Below are positions 61,035 through 64,000 of a DNA stretch of 64,000 nt, piece by piece. Position numbers and translations under genes: made by a program. The stretch comes from Thermoactinomyces sp. DSM 45891 (GTDB taxonomy: Bacteria > Bacillota > Bacilli > Thermoactinomycetales > Thermoactinomycetaceae), in contig NZ_FPJZ01000007.1 in the NCBI RefSeq assembly GCF_900119485.1, positions 40,430 through 104,429 on the forward strand, given 5' to 3'. Below the pieces are notes generated by a model, which did not search any database, was not told the origin of the DNA, and was given only the letters and a program-made list of their open reading frames with translations. How positions within the stretch are numbered: the stretch's first letter is position 1; every line of letters starts with the position of its first letter.

Positions 61035-61668
61035 TCTCCAAGCTATACCCTAGCCCTCGATGAGTTCTAATGAGATTGGAGCCAATTTTTTCTCTTAATC
61101 TTCTTACATGTGTATCAACAGTCCGCTCATCCCCTACATAATCCATTCCCCAGACGAGATCTAATAGATCTTTTCGAGTCAAGATCTGCCCTTTGTTTCG
61201 TAAAAAGCAACCAATCAAATCTAATTCTTTTTTCGTTGCTCGTACATCTTGCTCTGCTTTATATATTTTCTTTGCCTGAAAATCAACTTTTATATCTCCA
61301 ATGTACGCTACTTTATCTTCTTGCATTAGCTTCTTAGCTCTCATCAATAAGATCCCAGGATGAAAGGGCTTCTTTATGTAATCATCTGCTCCTATATCTA
61401 GTGCGATTAACTCGTCTTCGTCTTCACTTTTAGCGGTTAGCATTAAAACTTTCACATGACTATTCTTTTTAATCTCTTTACATACGCTTAAACCACTAAT
61501 GTGCGGCATCATCCAATCTAAAACAACCAAGTCAATTTTGTTACTGTAAAAAATGTCGATTGCTTGTTCTCCATCTTCAGCGAGAAACACAGGGTATCCT
61601 TCACGCTCAAAGTAAGCTTTCAAGATTTTTAACATGTCTTTTTCATCATCTACGATTAAAACGTTCAT
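61021..61668 (-). CDS. OmpR-family response regulator
   Basis: A 215-residue regulator. Receiver: acidic Asp7-Asp8, phospho-acceptor Asp51 (LVVLDWMMP), Lys102 region (YIKKPF). The DNA-binding domain is a shortened winged helix with LTRKDLLDLVWG and VGDERTVDTHVRRLREKIG. AGGAGGAAC-like SD before the ATG. An inverted repeat GTATCC-N14-GGATAC at 61706-61731 upstream may be a binding site. Confidence 0.9.
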   Translation of the reverse strand: MNVLIVDDEKDMLKILKAYFEREGYPVFLAEDGEQAIDIFYSNKIDLVVLDWMMPHISGLSVCKEIKKNSHVKVLMLTAKSEDEDELIALDIGADDYIKKPFHPGILLMRAKKLMQEDKVAYIGDIKVDFQAKKIYKAEQDVRATKKELDLIGCFLRNKGQILTRKDLLDLVWGMDYVGDERTVDTHVRRLREKIGSNLIRTHRGLGYSLENAYE

Positions 61669-61794
61669 AGTTCCTCCGTGACTTTTAGTTTAGTTTCTAA
61701 GAAGTGTATCCGAATCTAGAAAGCAGGATACCTACCCCAATCTGCAACGAATCGAAAAATAATTGTGCTTTTGTTGTACTCATAGACTATCAAT

Positions 61795-61834
61795 AAGGAT
61801 CACGACATTTCCGTGTCTTCTGTCGTGACCCTTT
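61795..61834. terminator. Hairpin between divergent regulator and collagen-like genes
   Basis: GGATCACGACA pairs (one mismatch) with TGTCGTGACCC; it lies at the -35 edge of the sigma-K-like promoter. It may insulate the two divergent genes. Confidence 0.55.
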
Positions 61835-61854
61835 CTAGCATTTTACATACAATA
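61828..61854 (+). promoter_or_regulatory. Candidate sigma-K promoter of the collagen-like gene
   Basis: AC at 61828-61829, 16 bases, CATACAATA at 61846-61854: the same -10 sequence as before yutH. It stands 92 bases before the start at 61947. Confidence 0.55.
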
Positions 61855-61946
61855 ATACAATTATGATAGACCTTACTAGTCTGTGTTTAGTAGATCATAT
61901 TTAAAGATTAAATATAAAAGGAATGGACACAAGGAGGCTTAAAACG

Positions 61947-63812
61947 ATGTCACAAGCAAATATTCCTAATATCTCACCCAATATTTCGATTACGAGAGAA
62001 GATGCGATCAATCTGTTATTGTCATCTATTGCATTAGAGGAGTTAGGTCTGAGTCACATTATTAATGCGGAAGGAGAAAAACTTCAATATGTTCTAGGAA
62101 CTCTTCCGGGAGTGTCAACAACCTTCCAACCTTCGATTACTGATCTACTTACAATTAATGAAAGCGTTCGCGACACCATTAATGTAATCGGAAAGAAAGA
62201 ATGGATTCTAAATGAGAAGTTGGAAAATGTGTTGAGCACAGATGTTACGAGGGGGCCAACGGGACCTCAAGGACCAGTAGGAGTCACGGGGTCATCGGGA
62301 GGACCTCCTGGACCTCAGGGAGCTACAGGCCCACAAGGTCCATCAGGGTCGATTGGAGAAAGTGGAGTCACAGGGGCTACGGGAGCTCAAGGACCGACGG
62401 GGCCACAAGGGCCTACAGGAGCTTTTACTACAGGTGATTTCTTATTTTTGATTCAGGGAAACTCAGGTGCAAGTGGAAGTATTCCACTCGGTTTTGGAGA
62501 TACACTAAACTTTCTATCCGATACGTTAGAAATAACAGTAACATCCGGTTCCGCCATTGTGAGGCTAGAGGTTCCTACTGGATCTAATGGGCCCACCGGT
62601 CCACAAGGAGCCACAGGCCCACAAGGAGCCACAGGCCCACAGGGAGCGACTGGTCCACAAGGAGCCACAGGCCCACAGGGAGCCACAGGCCCACAAGGGG
62701 ATACTGGTCCACAAGGGGATACTGGTCCACAGGGGGATACCGGTCCACAAGGGGATACCGGTCCACAAGGGGATACCGGTCCACAAGGGGATACCGGTCC
62801 ACAAGGGGATACCGGCCCACAAGGGGATACCGGTCCACAAGGGGATACCGGCCCACAAGGAGCCACAGGCCCACAAGGAGCCACAGGCCCACAAGGAGCC
62901 ACAGGCCCGACAGGGACCTTTACGGATACGTCAGTGATTTATGTATCGAATGGTAATTCTAATAGTGTTTCTGTGATAAATGGAAATACAAACACGATAC
63001 TTGCTACGGTTACAGTAGGGATTAACCCGTTCGGTATAGGTGTAAACGCAGTGACAAATCGGATCTATGTAGGAGGGATTTTTTCTCATAATGTCTCTGT
63101 GATAAATGGCAATACAAATGTTAGAATTGCTACAGTTACAGTAGGGATTAACCCATCCGGTATAGGTGTAAACACAGTGACAAATCGGATATATGTGGCG
63201 AATAGTACTTCTAATAATGTCTCAGTCATAGATGGAAATACAAATAATGTACTTGCTACCATTACAGTGGGAAGAAACCCATCCGGTATAGGCGTAAATC
63301 CAGGTACAAATCAGATCTATGTAGCGAATTTTCTTTCTCATAATGTCTCAGTTATAAATGGAAACTCAAATACGATACTTGCTACAGTTACAGTTGGGGT
63401 TGGGGGGCCATTGGATGTAGGTATAAATCCAGGTACCAATCAGGTCTACGTAGCGAATAATGCTACTAATAATGTCTCAGTCATAAATGGAAATGGAAAT
63501 ACCTTAAGTGCTACAGTACCAGTAGGGAATGGCCCGATAGGTGTAGGAGTAAATCTAGGTACCAATCAGATTTATGTGGGAAATACGAATTCTAATAATG
63601 TATCTGTCATCAACGGAAATACGAATACGATACTTGCTACGGTTCCAGTGGGGAGAGGACCATTTGGGGTCGGCGTAAACTCAGTGGCACATCGGATCTA
63701 TGTAGCGAATAGTAATTCTAACAATATCTCTGTCATAGACGGAAATACAAATACGATACTTGCTACCATTACAGTAGGGCTTCAACCACAAGGGGTGCGC
63801 GTAAGATTATAA
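61947..63812 (+). CDS. Collagen-like spore-surface protein with predicted seven-bladed propeller head
   Basis: A 621-residue protein. Residues 1-95 are the shared N-terminal spore-surface domain (MSQANIPNIS). A first Gly-X-Y block (about 102-160), a non-collagen spacer (about 162-214) and a second, very regular Gly-X-Y block (GPQGDT/GPQGAT repeats) follow. The C terminus consists of seven repeats of about 42 residues (VYVAN..SNNVSVINGNTN, then TVG..P.GIGVNP.TN), the YVTN-type unit that builds a beta propeller. BclA-type filaments usually end in a C1q-like head, so this end is unusual. ATG at 61947 has AAGGAGG upstream. Confidence 0.85.
   Translation: MSQANIPNISPNISITREDAINLLLSSIALEELGLSHIINAEGEKLQYVLGTLPGVSTTFQPSITDLLTINESVRDTINVIGKKEWILNEKLENVLSTDVTRGPTGPQGPVGVTGSSGGPPGPQGATGPQGPSGSIGESGVTGATGAQGPTGPQGPTGAFTTGDFLFLIQGNSGASGSIPLGFGDTLNFLSDTLEITVTSGSAIVRLEVPTGSNGPTGPQGATGPQGATGPQGATGPQGATGPQGATGPQGDTGPQGDTGPQGDTGPQGDTGPQGDTGPQGDTGPQGDTGPQGDTGPQGDTGPQGATGPQGATGPQGATGPTGTFTDTSVIYVSNGNSNSVSVINGNTNTILATVTVGINPFGIGVNAVTNRIYVGGIFSHNVSVINGNTNVRIATVTVGINPSGIGVNTVTNRIYVANSTSNNVSVIDGNTNNVLATITVGRNPSGIGVNPGTNQIYVANFLSHNVSVINGNSNTILATVTVGVGGPLDVGINPGTNQVYVANNATNNVSVINGNGNTLSATVPVGNGPIGVGVNLGTNQIYVGNTNSNNVSVINGNTNTILATVPVGRGPFGVGVNSVAHRIYVANSNSNNISVIDGNTNTILATITVGLQPQGVRVRL
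62598..62903 (+). repeat. 18-base tandem repeats coding for Gly-X-Y
   Basis: Seventeen units of GGYCCACAAGGRGMYACY type, coding GPQGAT or GPQGDT: five, then nine, then three. Identity among units is very high, so the copy number is likely to vary by slippage between strains. Confidence 0.9.
62938..63809 (+). repeat. Seven ~126-base propeller-blade repeats
   Basis: Seven in-frame units with a conserved block IYVAN-SNNVSVINGNTN-TILATVTVG. Unit number seven equals the blade number of a closed propeller. Units differ more than the collagen repeats do. Confidence 0.85.
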
Positions 63813-63848
63813 TATTTATCAGTTGTCTACAAATTATGAAGTACGAAG

Positions 63849-63880
63849 AAAAGCCATCCTTTGAGGTGGCTTTTAAGTTG
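63849..63880 (+). terminator. Terminator of the collagen-like gene
   Basis: AAAAGCCATCC pairs with GGTGGCTTTT around a short loop, with T residues following. Confidence 0.7.
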
Positions 63881-63913
63881 TGGAAATAGGTTGGAATAAA
63901 AAAGTGGACTTCA

Positions 63914-64000
63914 TTAACTAACGTCATAAGCCATGCTAATTAAGTGTTTTGCTCTTTCAATATCTGAATCACTTGTGATGGCAATTTCTAAGTTCCCAGT
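63914..64000 (-). CDS. 3' end of an unknown gene (runs off the window)
   Basis: The minus-strand frame is open from the window edge to a TAA at 63914-63916 and gives 28 codons ending HLISMAYDVS. The codon pattern is normal, and it ends in a region convergent with the collagen-like gene. Too short to name. Confidence 0.4.
   Translation of the reverse strand, partial: TGNLEIAITSDSDIERAKHLISMAYDVS

Noticed and set aside
62453..62937. Pro/Cys-rich and other long ORFs over the collagen repeats, both strands
   Set aside because: They are mirror frames of the 18-base repeats, not genes.
1..64000. CRISPR arrays, tRNA, rRNA and insertion sequences
   Set aside because: No spaced direct repeats, tRNA-like cloverleaf, rRNA stretch or transposase was found by reading; a computed search could still find small RNAs.

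Overview
The window looks like chromosome of a spore-forming Gram-positive bacterium of the Bacillota (Bacillales). I infer the family Thermoactinomycetaceae or a near relative; this is not proven. The base composition is moderately AT-rich, strong Shine-Dalgarno (SD) sites are everywhere, and TTG/GTG starts are very common. There are many sporulation genes (YunB, LytH-like, a RacA-like protein, YutH, a Spo0E-like protein, collagen-like spore-surface proteins). Gene order broadly follows the yun/yut/yum/yui block of Bacillus subtilis. Unlike B. subtilis, the window carries futalosine-pathway menaquinone genes (MqnE and a UbiD-type decarboxylase). No tRNA, rRNA, CRISPR array, transposase, integrase or relaxase was seen.

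Layout. (1) 1-1110: 5' part of a collagen-like spore-surface gene (minus strand) and a 29-residue membrane microprotein. (2) 1.3-4.2 kb: ABC-F ATPase and a YfkA/B-type radical SAM protein. (3) 4.5-14.7 kb: a ten-kilobase, one-direction operon bounded by hairpin terminators. It encodes an LPQTA cell-wall-anchored protein, a class D-like sortase, a VirB8-like TcpC protein, small membrane proteins, TcpE, VirB4, a VirB6-like protein and a VirD4/HerA-like ATPase. It is a conjugation-type secretion machine without relaxase, integrase or wall hydrolase. (4) 14.9-16.4 kb: a CitA-like kinase with almost no extracellular sensor, and its regulator. (5) 16.5-18.3 kb: type III polyketide synthase plus methyltransferase (bpsA-bpsB type). 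(6) 18.4-31.6 kb: yunB, ubiD, glutaredoxin, lytH-like, lipA, yutD, racA-like, small secreted proteins and tiny ORFs, yutE, yutF, an MBL hydrolase, yutG, an SDR and yutH. (7) 31.7-41.8 kb: an OPT transporter, a PqqD-like protein, a membrane-tethered peptide-binding protein and a full Dpp/Opp-type ABC operon. (8) 41.9-51.9 kb: yutI, mccAB, yuzD, yuzB, mqnE, a Spo0E-like protein, an A-type Fe-S carrier, yumC, NDH-2, hemQ, yuiB-like and yuiD. (9) 52-57 kb: an amino-acid permease with a cre box, a secreted protein, marR-SDR and a VOC protein. (10) 57.1-61.7 kb: a large surface glycosidase-like protein and an OmpR-type two-component pair. (11) 61.9-63.8 kb: a second collagen-like protein whose stalk ends in seven YVTN-type repeats, predicted to form a seven-bladed propeller; then the 3' end of an unknown gene.

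How it fits together. Menaquinone (UbiD, MqnE), NDH-2, YumC and HemQ serve respiration and haem. YutI, the A-type carrier and LipA link to Fe-S and lipoate assembly. MccAB recycles methionine sulfur to cysteine. The Dpp operon, the OPT transporter and the permease bring in peptides and amino acids. The two collagen-like genes share one N-terminal domain, and the right-hand one and yutH carry near-identical sigma-K-type promoters. The most unusual part is the sortase-linked conjugation-like apparatus with its adjacent two-component system.
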